NCBI GenBank assembly: GCA_963697205.1
Contig: CAVONB010000007.1
Coordinates: forward strand, 124,001-188,000
From: CAVONB01 sp963697205
GTDB taxonomy: Bacteria > Pseudomonadota > Alphaproteobacteria > Rhizobiales > Hyphomicrobiaceae
Length of the DNA: 64,000 bases
Direction: 5' to 3'
In this document: positions 1 through 10,404 of the stretch, in pieces
Layout: each line of letters begins with the position of its first letter
Numbering within the stretch: the first letter of the stretch is position 1
The notes under the pieces: model-generated
Seen by the model: only the letters and a program-made list of their open reading frames with translations
The model's database searches: none
Told to the model about the DNA's origin: nothing
Program-made: the position numbers and the translations under genes

Positions 1-1
1 C

Positions 2-160
2 GTGCGGGTGGTCGTGCCGCCGATCCGGCGCGTCAGGCCCGTCACGCCGCCGTTGCCGTTTGCGACAGCGGGCACATCGGGTGGTGCTGCAAAGGCGGCA
101 TCGGCGGCCAAGTCCCGCGCGCGCGGGACACTGAAGGCCAAATCGAAGACGGCACGCTGA
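2..160 (+). CDS. possible 3' end of a gene entering the window
   Basis: A reading frame open from the left edge ends at a TGA at 158-160. The visible 52 residues are proline-rich, then Ala/Lys/Arg-rich (ending in AKSKTAR), which would suit a basic low-complexity C-terminal tail. No domain can be recognised and the frame could be chance in this GC-rich DNA. The rest of 161-246 shows nothing recognisable. Confidence 0.2.
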   Translation: MRVVVPPIRRVRPVTPPLPFATAGTSGGAAKAASAAKSRARGTLKAKSKTAR

Positions 161-246
161 CGGCCCGGCGCTGCGACCGCCGTGTTGGTGCGGCGGCCGT
201 GGCGTGATTGGCCGGGGTCAGGTGAACCGTTGCCCGGCTCGGGGGC

Positions 247-834
247 TCAGAGCCACGCCATATGGCCCTTGCGCAGCACCAGGATGCGGTCCTGAGGCAC
301 TTCGAGCTGGACCGTTGTCGCGCCGTCGAGGCCCAGGATCTCGGCGCGCAGCGTGCGGCTGACGCCGCCATGGGAGGCGACGATGGTGTCGCGCTCAACG
401 GAGGCGAGCCACTCAGATGTCCGTGCCATCAGGTCGGCGTAGCTTTCCCCGTCGCGCGGACGCCAGCGGAAGGGATCGCGGGCGCGCGCGGCGACGCTGT
501 CGGGATCGATGGCGGGCAGTTCGCTTGAAAGCTGGCCTTCCCAATGGCCGTAGTTGACCTCGATCAGGCGCTCGTCAAAGCGAAAGCCGTCTTCGGCGAG
601 ACCCATGGTGCGGCGCACGATCTGCATCGTCTCGCGGGCCCGGGAGAGGCGGCTTGCCACGTAGTCGAGCGCTGCGGGGTCCGGGAGATGGCGGGCGAGC
701 GCCTCGCCGTTGCGCAATGCCTGTCCGCGGCCGACGTCGTTCAAGGGAATGTCGCGCTGCCCCTGGTAGCGGGCGGCTGCGTTCCAGTCGGTCTGACCGT
801 GACGAATGAAATAGATGGTGATGTCCGCACGCAT
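247..834 (-). CDS. histidine phosphatase family protein (phosphoglycerate-mutase-like)
   Basis: This 195-residue protein has the branch-1 histidine phosphatase signature RHG at residues 11-13 (FIRHGQTDWN), the phospho-accepting His, and a second catalytic His late in the protein in the segment IVASHGG. Such enzymes remove phosphate from small metabolites or proteins; the substrate cannot be read from sequence. I chose the ATG at 834 because the RHG motif lies about ten residues from the N-terminus in the family; an in-frame extension further upstream would run into the neighbouring gene. It follows the oxidoreductase gene by only 11 bp on the same strand, so the two are probably co-transcribed. 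Confidence 0.85.
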   Translation of the reverse strand: MRADITIYFIRHGQTDWNAAARYQGQRDIPLNDVGRGQALRNGEALARHLPDPAALDYVASRLSRARETMQIVRRTMGLAEDGFRFDERLIEVNYGHWEGQLSSELPAIDPDSVAARARDPFRWRPRDGESYADLMARTSEWLASVERDTIVASHGGVSRTLRAEILGLDGATTVQLEVPQDRILVLRKGHMAWL

Positions 835-845
835 GATCGTACCGG

Positions 846-1859
846 TCAGACCTTGAGCAGGAGCTTGCCGAAGTTGCCGCCCGTGTAGAGCAGATTGAGG
901 ACGTCGGGGAAAGCGTCGATGCCGTCCTGGCGGATATCCTCGGTCAGGGCCAACTTGCCCGCGCCGACCCACTGCGCGAGCGTTTGGCGGGCCTCAGGGA
1001 AGCGCTGGCGCCAGTCGCCCACGATCATGCCCTGCATTTTCAGCCTCTGGGTCAGCACGCAGCGGATGTTGCGCGTGCCGGGCGGCGGGGCGACATGGCC
1101 GAAGCCGGAGATGAGGCCGCAGATCGCGATGCGGCCGAAGGTGTTCATCAGCGGCAGGATGGCGTCGAGGACCTCGCCGCCGACGTTTTCGAAGTCGGCG
1201 TCGATGCCTTTCGGACAGGCCGCGGCGAGATCCTCGGCGAGGCGACCGGCCTTGTAGTCGACGGCGGCGTCGAAGCCGAGCCGCTCGGTCAGGTGCCGGC
1301 ACTTGTCGGGTCCGCCGGCAACGCCGACGACGCGCGCGCCGGCATGCTTCACCATCTGGCCGACGAGGGAGCCGACCGCGCCGGAGGCGGCGGTGACCAC
1401 GACGGTCTCGCCGGCTTTGGGCTGCAGCACCTCCTCGACGCCGAAGTAGGCGGTCAGCCCGGTCATGCCGAGGCCGCCGATCCAGCTCGGCAGGTGCGCG
1501 ATCGACAGGTCCGCGCGCTGAAGGTGACGGGCTTCGGCGACGGCGTAGCGCTGAATGCCGAGGACGCCGGTGACGGGATCGCCGGGCTTGAAGTCCGGCG
1601 CGCGCGAGACGTCGACGGTGCCGGCAGCGTAGCCGCGCATGACCGCGCCGAGTGGCACGGGGGGCATGTAGGAGTTCGCGTCGGTCGCCCAACCGCGCAT
1701 GGCCGGGTCGAGCGAGACGTAGTCGATCTTGACGCGGACCTCTCCGTCCATGGGCTCAGTCAGCGGTGCGTCGTCGATGGCGAAGTCGGCCCTTTGGAAC
1801 GGACCGACCGGCCGGCGGATGAGCTTGACCTGGCGGTTGGTCTGCGGCGAGCGCGCCAT
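846..1859 (-). CDS. NADP-dependent oxidoreductase, MDR family (curcumin-reductase/LTB4-dehydrogenase-like)
   Basis: The 337-residue protein is a zinc-free medium-chain dehydrogenase/reductase. The N-terminal half carries the conserved DPAMRGW segment of the leukotriene B4 12-hydroxydehydrogenase/CurA group. The Rossmann domain begins near residue 150, with the nucleotide-binding run ASGAVGSLVGQ followed by GxAGG. These enzymes reduce the C=C bond of alpha,beta-unsaturated ketones using NADPH. Length matches the family. It is the first gene of a likely two-gene unit with the phosphatase gene downstream. The physiological substrate is unknown. Confidence 0.88.
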   Translation of the reverse strand: MARSPQTNRQVKLIRRPVGPFQRADFAIDDAPLTEPMDGEVRVKIDYVSLDPAMRGWATDANSYMPPVPLGAVMRGYAAGTVDVSRAPDFKPGDPVTGVLGIQRYAVAEARHLQRADLSIAHLPSWIGGLGMTGLTAYFGVEEVLQPKAGETVVVTAASGAVGSLVGQMVKHAGARVVGVAGGPDKCRHLTERLGFDAAVDYKAGRLAEDLAAACPKGIDADFENVGGEVLDAILPLMNTFGRIAICGLISGFGHVAPPPGTRNIRCVLTQRLKMQGMIVGDWRQRFPEARQTLAQWVGAGKLALTEDIRQDGIDAFPDVLNLLYTGGNFGKLLLKV

Positions 1860-2007
1860 GGTGTGTGTCCTTTGTCGACGGTGGCGTCCTTCCTAGCCGG
1901 GGGGGCGCGGAGCGACAAGGTGAGCGTGGGTCGTCGCATGCGGCGGTGAGGCGCGTGGGGGCAGGCTGGACGGTATGGGGGCGCGCGACGGGGCGTCACG
2001 CGAGAGG

Positions 2008-2060
2008 CCAGCTCAGGGTGATCGGCTCAGGATGGTCAGTTCAGGGTGTCAGCTCAGGGC
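2008..2060. repeat. four degenerate ~13-bp direct repeats
   Basis: Four head-to-tail copies of a CAGCTCAGGGTG-like unit lie just beyond, and slightly over, the stop codon of the carboxypeptidase gene (CAGCTCAGGG, CGGCTCAGGA, CAGTTCAGGG, CAGCTCAGGG). The rest of the 1860-2053 gap shows nothing else recognisable. Confidence 0.5.
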
Positions 2061-3805
2061 GCGGCCTTGGCGACGAAGCAGTCGACCTGCTGGCGGCGCA
2101 ACGCGGTGCAGGTGCGGGCGGCCGCGCCGGCATCGAAGCCGGCGTAGCGTGCGCGATAGAGCGTCTTGCCGGCCTGCTGGACAGGGACGGCGAGCGGCTG
2201 GTAGGCGCCGAGCAGGTCGGCGGCGCGGGCGCGCACGGCGGCCAGCTGGCGCTCGGCTTCGGGAGCGGAGCCATAGGCGCCGATCTGGACGTGGTAGCCG
2301 CCGTCACGCAACGAGGGGCGGGCGGCCGGCTCGGGCGTGCGGGCGGGTCTCAGTCCGAGCGCAGAGGGGGGTGCGAAGCGGCCTGCGGCCGGTGTCGGGC
2401 GCGTGTCGTGCCCGGCGAGTGCGAGCGCTTGTGCCTGCAGGGTCGAGGGTGGTGCGCCAAGCCCCGGCGGCGGGATCACCATCGCGTTGCCGGGCTCGGA
2501 AGCGCGCAGTGCAGCGGGGGGCGCAGTGTCGGCCTCGCTGACTGGAAGGCGCGCAAACTGGGCGGCGCCATTGGGCGTCATGACGTTGGATTTGGCGACG
2601 ATGGTCTCGTTGCGTGGCCGGGACGCCGTGCGTGCGCGGTGGGCGGCGAGCACATCGATCGGGCGCACGCGCGCCAGGGAGATCGTTGCTGGCGCGGCGG
2701 CCGCAACGGGCGCGGCTTCGGGGCGGGCTGGCATGGGCGGTGCGATGGTCGGAGCCGTTTGGCCGCGCGCCAGCTCGACGGGCGGCTCCAGGGCTGGGCG
2801 CTGTGGCAATGCGGGGGCGGCCTGTGCGATGCGCTGTCGCCCGGCCCGTGCAGGCCGGGGAACGGCGGTGGCGACGAGCGCGGGCTTGCGTGTCTTAACG
2901 GGTGCGGCTTTGCGCAGGGCCATGGCGAGCAGCGCACGCATGCGGGCATCGCGTGCGGACGCGCGCGAGCCGCCGAAGACGGCGCCGACGACGTGCCGGC
3001 CATCGCGCCGCACGGAGGCGACGAGGTTGAAGCCGGAGGCGCGCGTGTAGCCGGTCTTGATGCCCTCGGTGCCCGCGAAGTTGAACAGGAGCGTGTTGTG
3101 GTTGCGGTAGGTCTTGCCGGCGTAGCTGAAGCGCCGCGTGGCGAATTGGCGGTAGTGCCGGGGAAACGTGTCCTGCAAGCTCAGCGCCAGCTTAATCATA
3201 TCGCGGGCGGTGGTGAGCTGCTCTTCGTCGGGCAGGCCGGAGGCATTGCGGAACGTTGTGCTCTTCATGCCGAGCTGATGGGCGCGCTCGGTCATAAGGG
3301 CTGCGAAGCGGCGCTCGCTGCCAGCGATATGCTCGGCCACCGCGACGGCGATGTCGTTGGCCGATTTCGTAATCAGCGACTTCACCGCGTCTGCGACGCT
3401 GATCGTGTCGCCAGGCTCGAGGCCCAGTTTGGACGGTGGCGTGGCGGCTGCATTGGCACTGATCGGGATGCGCGAGGCGTAGCCGAGCTTGCCGCGTTCG
3501 ATCTGCTCAAAGACCATATAGAGCGTCATCATCTTGGTCAGCGAAGCGGGAAAGCGGGGCGCGTCGGCGGCGCTGTCGTGGAGGACGGCCCCGGTGTTGG
3601 CGTCGACCACGATGGCGGCATGGCGGGGGGCGGCGTGTGCGGGGACGAGGCTGGCAAGGGCGAACAGCAGGCCGGCGAGAATAGGTGTCCAGGGCCGGCC
3701 ACGGGCAACGGCGCGCGTTGCCGCCAAGCCCCCGCTCGTCGGTTTATCACCGGCCCCATTCGCGATGCCGGTCTGGGGTATACGCTCGACCTGACCGTAG
3801 TCCAT
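2054..3805 (-). CDS. D-alanyl-D-alanine carboxypeptidase (PBP5/6-type) with C-terminal SPOR domain
   Basis: A 583-residue exported penicillin-binding protein. A signal peptide or anchor (about residues 36-58, ending PAHA) precedes the S11 peptidase domain, with SLTK at 88-91, SAN at 148-150 and KTG at 250-252. It would trim the terminal D-Ala of peptidoglycan pentapeptides in the periplasm. A long Pro/Ala-rich linker of about 200 residues leads to a SPOR domain (about 498-583, starting YHVQIGAYGS), which binds denuded septal glycan. I start at the ATG at 3805, with AGG five bases upstream; a TTG at 3835 is an in-frame alternative. The SPOR fusion, replacing the usual PBP5 C-terminal domain, suggests recruitment to the division site. 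Confidence 0.9.
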   Translation of the reverse strand: MDYGQVERIPQTGIANGAGDKPTSGGLAATRAVARGRPWTPILAGLLFALASLVPAHAAPRHAAIVVDANTGAVLHDSAADAPRFPASLTKMMTLYMVFEQIERGKLGYASRIPISANAAATPPSKLGLEPGDTISVADAVKSLITKSANDIAVAVAEHIAGSERRFAALMTERAHQLGMKSTTFRNASGLPDEEQLTTARDMIKLALSLQDTFPRHYRQFATRRFSYAGKTYRNHNTLLFNFAGTEGIKTGYTRASGFNLVASVRRDGRHVVGAVFGGSRASARDARMRALLAMALRKAAPVKTRKPALVATAVPRPARAGRQRIAQAAPALPQRPALEPPVELARGQTAPTIAPPMPARPEAAPVAAAAPATISLARVRPIDVLAAHRARTASRPRNETIVAKSNVMTPNGAAQFARLPVSEADTAPPAALRASEPGNAMVIPPPGLGAPPSTLQAQALALAGHDTRPTPAAGRFAPPSALGLRPARTPEPAARPSLRDGGYHVQIGAYGSAPEAERQLAAVRARAADLLGAYQPLAVPVQQAGKTLYRARYAGFDAGAAARTCTALRRQQVDCFVAKAAP

Positions 3806-4217
3806 AACGCCTGCCGTTCCCTGCGTCCGCGGCAAATCCGGGTGTTCCTCGCGCGCTGGTGCGGGGCCGGTTGGACCGTCGGACCGATCTGGCCTGTTGC
3901 CGCTGCTGGTTTGGGCCCCCCGAGCGGCGTGTCATGGCCGGTGTTCAGGGATCACCTCAATGGGGCGGCTTTTGGGCCTCGATCTAAGGAGTGATCCTAG
4001 TCTCCGGGGGCTTCAGACTGGTTAATGCCCGATCAGCGGGCATTGCAGGATGCAAAAAAATATTGCAGTCGCGATAGGGAAGCGCCATAGTGTGCAGCGC
4101 AGCATAAGGCCGCGATGATCGCTGCGCTGCCGTAAGATCCGGCCGGGGAACGCGATCCACGCACCCTTCCGCCGCGTTATTCCGCACAATGATTGAAAGC
4201 GTGAAAAGGCCCAGCCC
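3806..4217. promoter_or_regulatory. divergent promoter region with inverted repeat upstream of phasin
   Basis: This non-coding gap separates the divergent carboxypeptidase and phasin genes. It holds a perfect 10-bp inverted repeat, GCAGCGCAGC (4094-4103) and GCTGCGCTGC (4121-4130), and three TGCA tetramers at 4044, 4064 and 4093 spaced on an A-rich stretch. TGC/GCA-type dyads are known targets of PhaR, the repressor of phasin and PHA genes in alphaproteobacteria. Assigning these copies to PhaR is inference. Confidence 0.4.
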
Positions 4218-4550
4218 ATGATGAAAAACTTCGACGACCTGCAGAAGATGAACCAGACCGGCATGGACGCCGCGATGAAGGTGTTCGGAGACTGGAACAA
4301 GAACTGGCAGGCCATTGCCGCCGAGATGACCGACTATTCGAAGCGGTCGTTCGAAGAGGGTACGTCGACCTTCGAGAAGCTGCTCACTGCCAAGTCGATG
4401 GAGCAGGCCTTCGAGATCCAGTCGTCCTTTGCCAAGCGCGCCTACGACGACTACATGCAACAAATGACCAAGATCGGCACCCTCTATGCGGACCTCGCCA
4501 AGGAGGCCTATCGGCCCATGGAACGCATGATGAATCAGGGCGGGCGCTGA
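4218..4550 (+). CDS. phasin family protein
   Basis: A 110-residue, wholly helical, highly charged protein with the phasin_2 pattern: FDDLQKMNQ at the start, a KNWQAIAAEMTDYSKRSFE core and a LEIQ-like FEIQSSFAKRAYDDYM segment. Phasins coat polyhydroxyalkanoate granules and help set granule size and number; some alphaproteobacterial relatives are general stress or cell-surface proteins. No PHA synthase or depolymerase lies nearby. The start is the first of two adjacent ATGs, with a weak AAGG upstream. A strong terminator follows, so it is probably monocistronic. Confidence 0.85.
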   Translation: MMKNFDDLQKMNQTGMDAAMKVFGDWNKNWQAIAAEMTDYSKRSFEEGTSTFEKLLTAKSMEQAFEIQSSFAKRAYDDYMQQMTKIGTLYADLAKEAYRPMERMMNQGGR

Positions 4551-4624
4551 GCCGGATGGTTATCGATGGCGGCGCCGGGGTACCGGACCGCCACGGTCTG
4601 CCGGCCAGGGGATCGCGCTTGTGG

Positions 4625-4651
4625 GGCTCGGCGGATCGCCGGGCCTTTTTT
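4625..4651 (+). terminator. rho-independent terminator after phasin
   Basis: Nine-base arms GGCTCGGCG (4625-4633) and CGCCGGGCC (4637-4645) with one wobble pair and a GAT loop are followed directly by six T. It separates the phasin gene from clpS. Confidence 0.85.
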
Positions 4652-4862
4652 GTGTCGTGATGCGTTGCCACATTAGCGTCGAGGCGGCCGGTGGCGAGGG
4701 GCTCCCGACACTCAGCAATCAGCGAGGCCACGTCCGAGCGGGCGTTTGCAGGCGTCGCGGAGTTGCGTCACAATTGTCGGTGCGCCGGCGTGTCGGCTCC
4801 TGTCGGAGACGCGGCCGGTTCAGCCAAGAGCGAGAAACGGGTCGGCCGAGAGGCAGTGTGCG

Positions 4863-5246
4863 ATGGCGGGACGTCAGATGATCACGGGGATGGCAGGCGG
4901 CGGCAAGGGGCCGGGGCGTGAAGGCGGCTCGGGCCGCGACGGCGATGGCGAAGGCAAGACGGGCCTTGTCACGAAGACGCGTCCGAAGACCAAGAAGCCG
5001 AACCTCTACAAGGTGCTGCTGCTCAACGACGACTACACGCCGATGGAGTTCGTCGTGCACGTGCTGGAGAAGTTCTTCCAGAAGGGGCGGGAGGAGGCGA
5101 CGCGGATCATGCTGCATGTCCATCACAAGGGCGTCGGCATCTGTGGCGTCTACACGTACGAGGTCGCGGAGACCAAGGTGACGCAGGTCATGGATTTTTC
5201 GCGTCAGCATGGTCATCCTCTACAGTGCACCATGGAAAAGGAGTAG
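4863..5246 (+). CDS. clpS: ATP-dependent Clp protease adaptor protein ClpS
   Basis: ClpS binds the N-domain of ClpA and hands N-degron substrates to the ClpAP protease. The conserved core starts at YKVLLLNDDYTPMEFVV and continues through the His/Val-rich HHKGVGICGVYTYEVAETK segment, which includes the residues forming the N-end-rule pocket and the ClpA contact. A Gly/Lys-rich, disordered leader of about 40 residues precedes the core, as in many ClpS proteins. The start is uncertain among ATGs at 4863, 4878 and 4890; I use 4863, which has GAGAGG upstream. clpA begins eight bases after the stop, so the pair is translationally close and surely one operon. Confidence 0.93.
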   Translation: MAGRQMITGMAGGGKGPGREGGSGRDGDGEGKTGLVTKTRPKTKKPNLYKVLLLNDDYTPMEFVVHVLEKFFQKGREEATRIMLHVHHKGVGICGVYTYEVAETKVTQVMDFSRQHGHPLQCTMEKE

Positions 5247-5254
5247 GTTCGAAC

Positions 5255-7763
<2,509 letters not shown>

Positions 7764-7817
7764 GTCGCGCTCGCGCTTACGCGCCGGCATCGAAGCAGGT
7801 GCGGCCATGAACGTTAC

Positions 7818-7850
7818 AACGGCCGCCGCGAGGCGGCCGTTGCCGTTTTT
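7818..7850 (+). terminator. rho-independent terminator after clpA
   Basis: Perfect ten-base arms AACGGCCGCC (7818-7827) and GGCGGCCGTT (7832-7841) with a GCGA loop, then GCCG and five T. It ends the clpS-clpA transcript. Confidence 0.88.
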
Positions 7851-7935
7851 GGGGGGCGGGGGTAGGCCCGCGCGCACTGCAGGCCGGCCAGTGGCCCGTC
7901 AGTGGACCTGTCAGTGGGCTTTCACATCGGGCGGA

Positions 7936-8640
7936 TCAGTCCGTGTGCGGGCTGGCGACGATGCGCGTCCAGGCGGTGGCGAGCGTAGACGTGGGGGTGG
8001 CGAGACGCCATGCCGGATCGGCGCGCAGGTCCAGCCAGGTCTGGTGATCGCGCGGGCCGGCCGCCCCGAACTCGTGCAGCAGCATGTGATGGGCGCCATC
8101 GTCGGGCGTGCGCTCCATGGTCAGGTAGCGGCGCACGCGGTTGAGCCCCGGCACCTTTGCGCAGGCCGGCAGATAAACGTCGGTGAGCCAAGTGTTGAAG
8201 CGCGGCACGTCCTTTTCGGCCAGTGCCAACCGATCGACGACGAGGATGGGGCCGAAGCCGGCTGCGGGCGATCCGCTATCGGCCGCGGCGCGATGCTCGG
8301 GGCCGACCCACGTCAGGGTTGCGCGGTCGAGGTCGAGGAAGCGGGTGTGGAAATCCTTGTCGCGCTGGTCCCGGTTTTCGCGCAGGCGCTGATAGGGGGC
8401 GCCGTAGAGATGGCCGAGGGCCGGCGCCTCGTAGAGCGTCAGATAGCGGTGCGCCGTCGCGTCTGCGTTCGCGTCCCCGCCCAGCCGATCGTAGCTCGCG
8501 CAGGCGGGGAAGCCGATGGCGCGGCGGGCCGGGAACATGTCCTCGATCAGCCAGGCGCGAAAGCCCTCGTGCCATTGGGGCTCGAGATTGCAGAAGAGGG
8601 CGAGGAGGCCTGTGCCGCCTGCGGGCGCGGATCTCAGCAT
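7936..8640 (-). CDS. hypothetical protein, possibly dimeric alpha/beta-barrel fold
   Basis: A 234-residue soluble protein with no signal peptide or membrane segment. Two similar halves can be seen, each with a hydrophobic strand followed by a helix: one around LLALFCNLEPQWHEGFRAWL with RYLTLYEAP, the other around PRFNTWLTDVYLPA with RRYLTME. This duplicated pattern resembles the ferredoxin-like (EthD/dimeric alpha-beta barrel) fold, but that is inference and no catalytic residue can be named. The ATG at 8640 begins the clear coding signal; the 201-bp gap to the divergent GNAT gene holds both promoters. Function unknown. Confidence 0.6.
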   Translation of the reverse strand: MLRSAPAGGTGLLALFCNLEPQWHEGFRAWLIEDMFPARRAIGFPACASYDRLGGDANADATAHRYLTLYEAPALGHLYGAPYQRLRENRDQRDKDFHTRFLDLDRATLTWVGPEHRAAADSGSPAAGFGPILVVDRLALAEKDVPRFNTWLTDVYLPACAKVPGLNRVRRYLTMERTPDDGAHHMLLHEFGAAGPRDHQTWLDLRADPAWRLATPTSTLATAWTRIVASPHTD

Positions 8641-8841
8641 GGGGCTTTTCTGGTCGTGATGCGATCGTGGGGCAAAGGAGGCCTGTCGCGGCGTTTTCGT
8701 CAAGGGCATCCGTGTGCCGACGTCGGCGGGGGGTGGCTTGCCAGGCTTCGTCCGTCGGCGGTATCTCGTGGCCTGGGGTGGGGCCGATGGTGCGGGGCCG
8801 CCGCCGCGGGTGCAGGTACGCTTCGGGTGAGGTACGGCACG

Positions 8842-9576
8842 ATGCGAGACTGGCTGATGGGATTTGCCACGCGAACCGATCACTGGCCATCGTTGCCGTG
8901 CACGGCGGACGTGTCGATCCGGCGTGCGCAGCCGCGCGACATCGAGGCGCTGCACGACATGCTGGTTGCAACGTGGCACGCGACCTACGACGGGTGGATC
9001 GGCGCGGAAGCCGTGGCCGAGATCAGCGCGCGTTGGCATTCGCGCGAGCGCTTGATGGGCGAGACGGCGCTGGCCGATGCGGTTTTCCTGCTGGCCACGA
9101 CGCGGCAGGGCCGGCCGCGGGCTTGGTCGCGCGAGGCGATCATAGGGACCGCCTTTGCCTCTCGCGTCGCGGCGCCGCTGGCCGGTGTTCAGCCGGTGGC
9201 CGGAACGGGCTCGCTAACTGCGGCTCGACCCACTGTCGCTTCTGCCCGCCCGTCGTCAACCTGCGAACCCGTCGTGGTCGATGGCACTGAGGCGCCCGTG
9301 ATCGTGGAGATTGGGCGTCTTTACGTGGCGCGGGGCGTGCAGGGGCGGGGCATCGGGCGCCAACTGCTCGGCGTAGCATGCGCGGCGTTCGTGGACGCCA
9401 CGCACTTTCGCCTCGACGTCGATCCGCGCAATCGGCGCGCGATCGCGTTTTATGCCCGCCACGGCTTCGTCGTCACCGGCGAGGGCGAGGACTGCGGCGG
9501 CTCGGGGCTGCCGCATCTGGTGATGGAGCGGGCTCAGCCGCGCAAGCCGGCGGGTTCCGTCAATAGCGCCGGATGA
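8842..9576 (+). CDS. GNAT family N-acetyltransferase
   Basis: A 244-residue acetyltransferase of the GNAT fold. The N-terminal part (SIRRAQPRDIEALHDMLVATWHATYDGWIG) is typical, and motif A for acetyl-CoA binding is present as RGVQGRGIGRQLL, preceded by the strand IVEIGRLYV and followed by LDVDPRNRRAIAFYARHGF. About 45 residues of Ala/Pro/Thr-rich sequence interrupt the central sheet between these parts, making it longer than most single-domain members. GAGGT lies eight bases before the ATG. Its 3' end overlaps that of the convergent lexA gene by 17 bp. The acceptor substrate is unknown. Confidence 0.85.
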   Translation: MRDWLMGFATRTDHWPSLPCTADVSIRRAQPRDIEALHDMLVATWHATYDGWIGAEAVAEISARWHSRERLMGETALADAVFLLATTRQGRPRAWSREAIIGTAFASRVAAPLAGVQPVAGTGSLTAARPTVASARPSSTCEPVVVDGTEAPVIVEIGRLYVARGVQGRGIGRQLLGVACAAFVDATHFRLDVDPRNRRAIAFYARHGFVVTGEGEDCGGSGLPHLVMERAQPRKPAGSVNSAG

Positions 9577-10276
9577 GGGCGACGAGCCGTCCCTGGATGT
9601 CGACCTGGTCGGGCCCGAAGATGCGCGTTTCGTAATTCGGGTTCGCGGCCTCCAGCGCGACAGCGGCGCCGCGCTTTCTCAGGCGCTTCAGCGTCGCTTC
9701 CTCCTTCTCGACGAGCGCCACGACGATGTCGCCGTTCTCCGCAGAATCGGCGCGCCGGATGATGACGAGGTCGCCGTCGTGGATGCCGGCATCGATCATC
9801 GAATCGCCTCGCACCTCGAGTGCGAAATGCTCGCCGTTCGTGAGCAGATCCGGCGAACAGGCGATGTCATGGCTGTGAGACTGGATGGCGCTGATTGGCA
9901 CGCCGGCGGCGATGCGCCCCATCACCGGAACGGAGACGGTGCGGCTGTCGATGACGGTCGACGAGGGCAGGTCGAGGTTTGCCGCCGCGCGCGGCCGGCT
10001 GCCTTCGATGACGCTCGGCTGGAAGCCGGCTGGCTTGCGACCGGCAGGGCTTTCGGCGGTGTTCTCGGGCAGCTTGATCACCTCCAGCGCGCGGGCGCGG
10101 TGGGGTAGGCGGCGGATGAAGCCGCGCTCTTCCAAGGCGGTGATGAGGCGGTGAATACCCGATTTCGACTTCAGGTCCAGCGCGTCCTTCATCTCGTCGA
10201 AGGACGGGGGGACGCCCGTTTCCTGCAAGCGCTCGTGCACGAAGAGCAGGAGCTCTTTCTGTTTCTGGGTCAGCAT
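9560..10276 (-). CDS. lexA: LexA repressor, SOS response
   Basis: A 238-residue LexA. The N-terminal winged helix (MLTQKQKELLLFV, PSFDEMKDALDLKSKSGIHRLI) binds SOS operators. The C-terminal S24 autoprotease domain has the Ala-Gly cleavage site in GRIAAG, the nucleophile in RGDSM and the catalytic Lys in EEATLKRL. RecA filaments trigger self-cleavage and derepress DNA repair genes. GGAGGG sits just ahead of the ATG. I found no clear GAAC-N7-GAAC operator in the 128-bp leader (10277-10404). The position after moeA is the usual alphaproteobacterial arrangement. Confidence 0.95.
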   Translation of the reverse strand: MLTQKQKELLLFVHERLQETGVPPSFDEMKDALDLKSKSGIHRLITALEERGFIRRLPHRARALEVIKLPENTAESPAGRKPAGFQPSVIEGSRPRAAANLDLPSSTVIDSRTVSVPVMGRIAAGVPISAIQSHSHDIACSPDLLTNGEHFALEVRGDSMIDAGIHDGDLVIIRRADSAENGDIVVALVEKEEATLKRLRKRGAAVALEAANPNYETRIFGPDQVDIQGRLVALIRRY

Positions 10277-10404
10277 GGGCCCTCCGCCCGTCGCCGGACC
10301 ATGCCGGCATGTGTCAGTCGATACGCGGCCTGTCGTTGGCCGGACAAATCATGAACATACGCTAGCCGTTCCCGCCGCGTTCCGCAAGGGGCAAGTTCAT
10401 CCTT

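Noticed and set aside
1865..3994. Long plus-strand open frame opposite the carboxypeptidase gene
   Set aside because: It has Gly/Arg-rich composition with no domain and mirrors a clear minus-strand gene; it is an antisense shadow caused by high GC.
10340..10372. SOS box upstream of lexA (GAAC then GTTC)
   Set aside because: The spacing is 11 bases and the halves are inverted. The alphaproteobacterial box is a direct repeat with a 7-base spacer.
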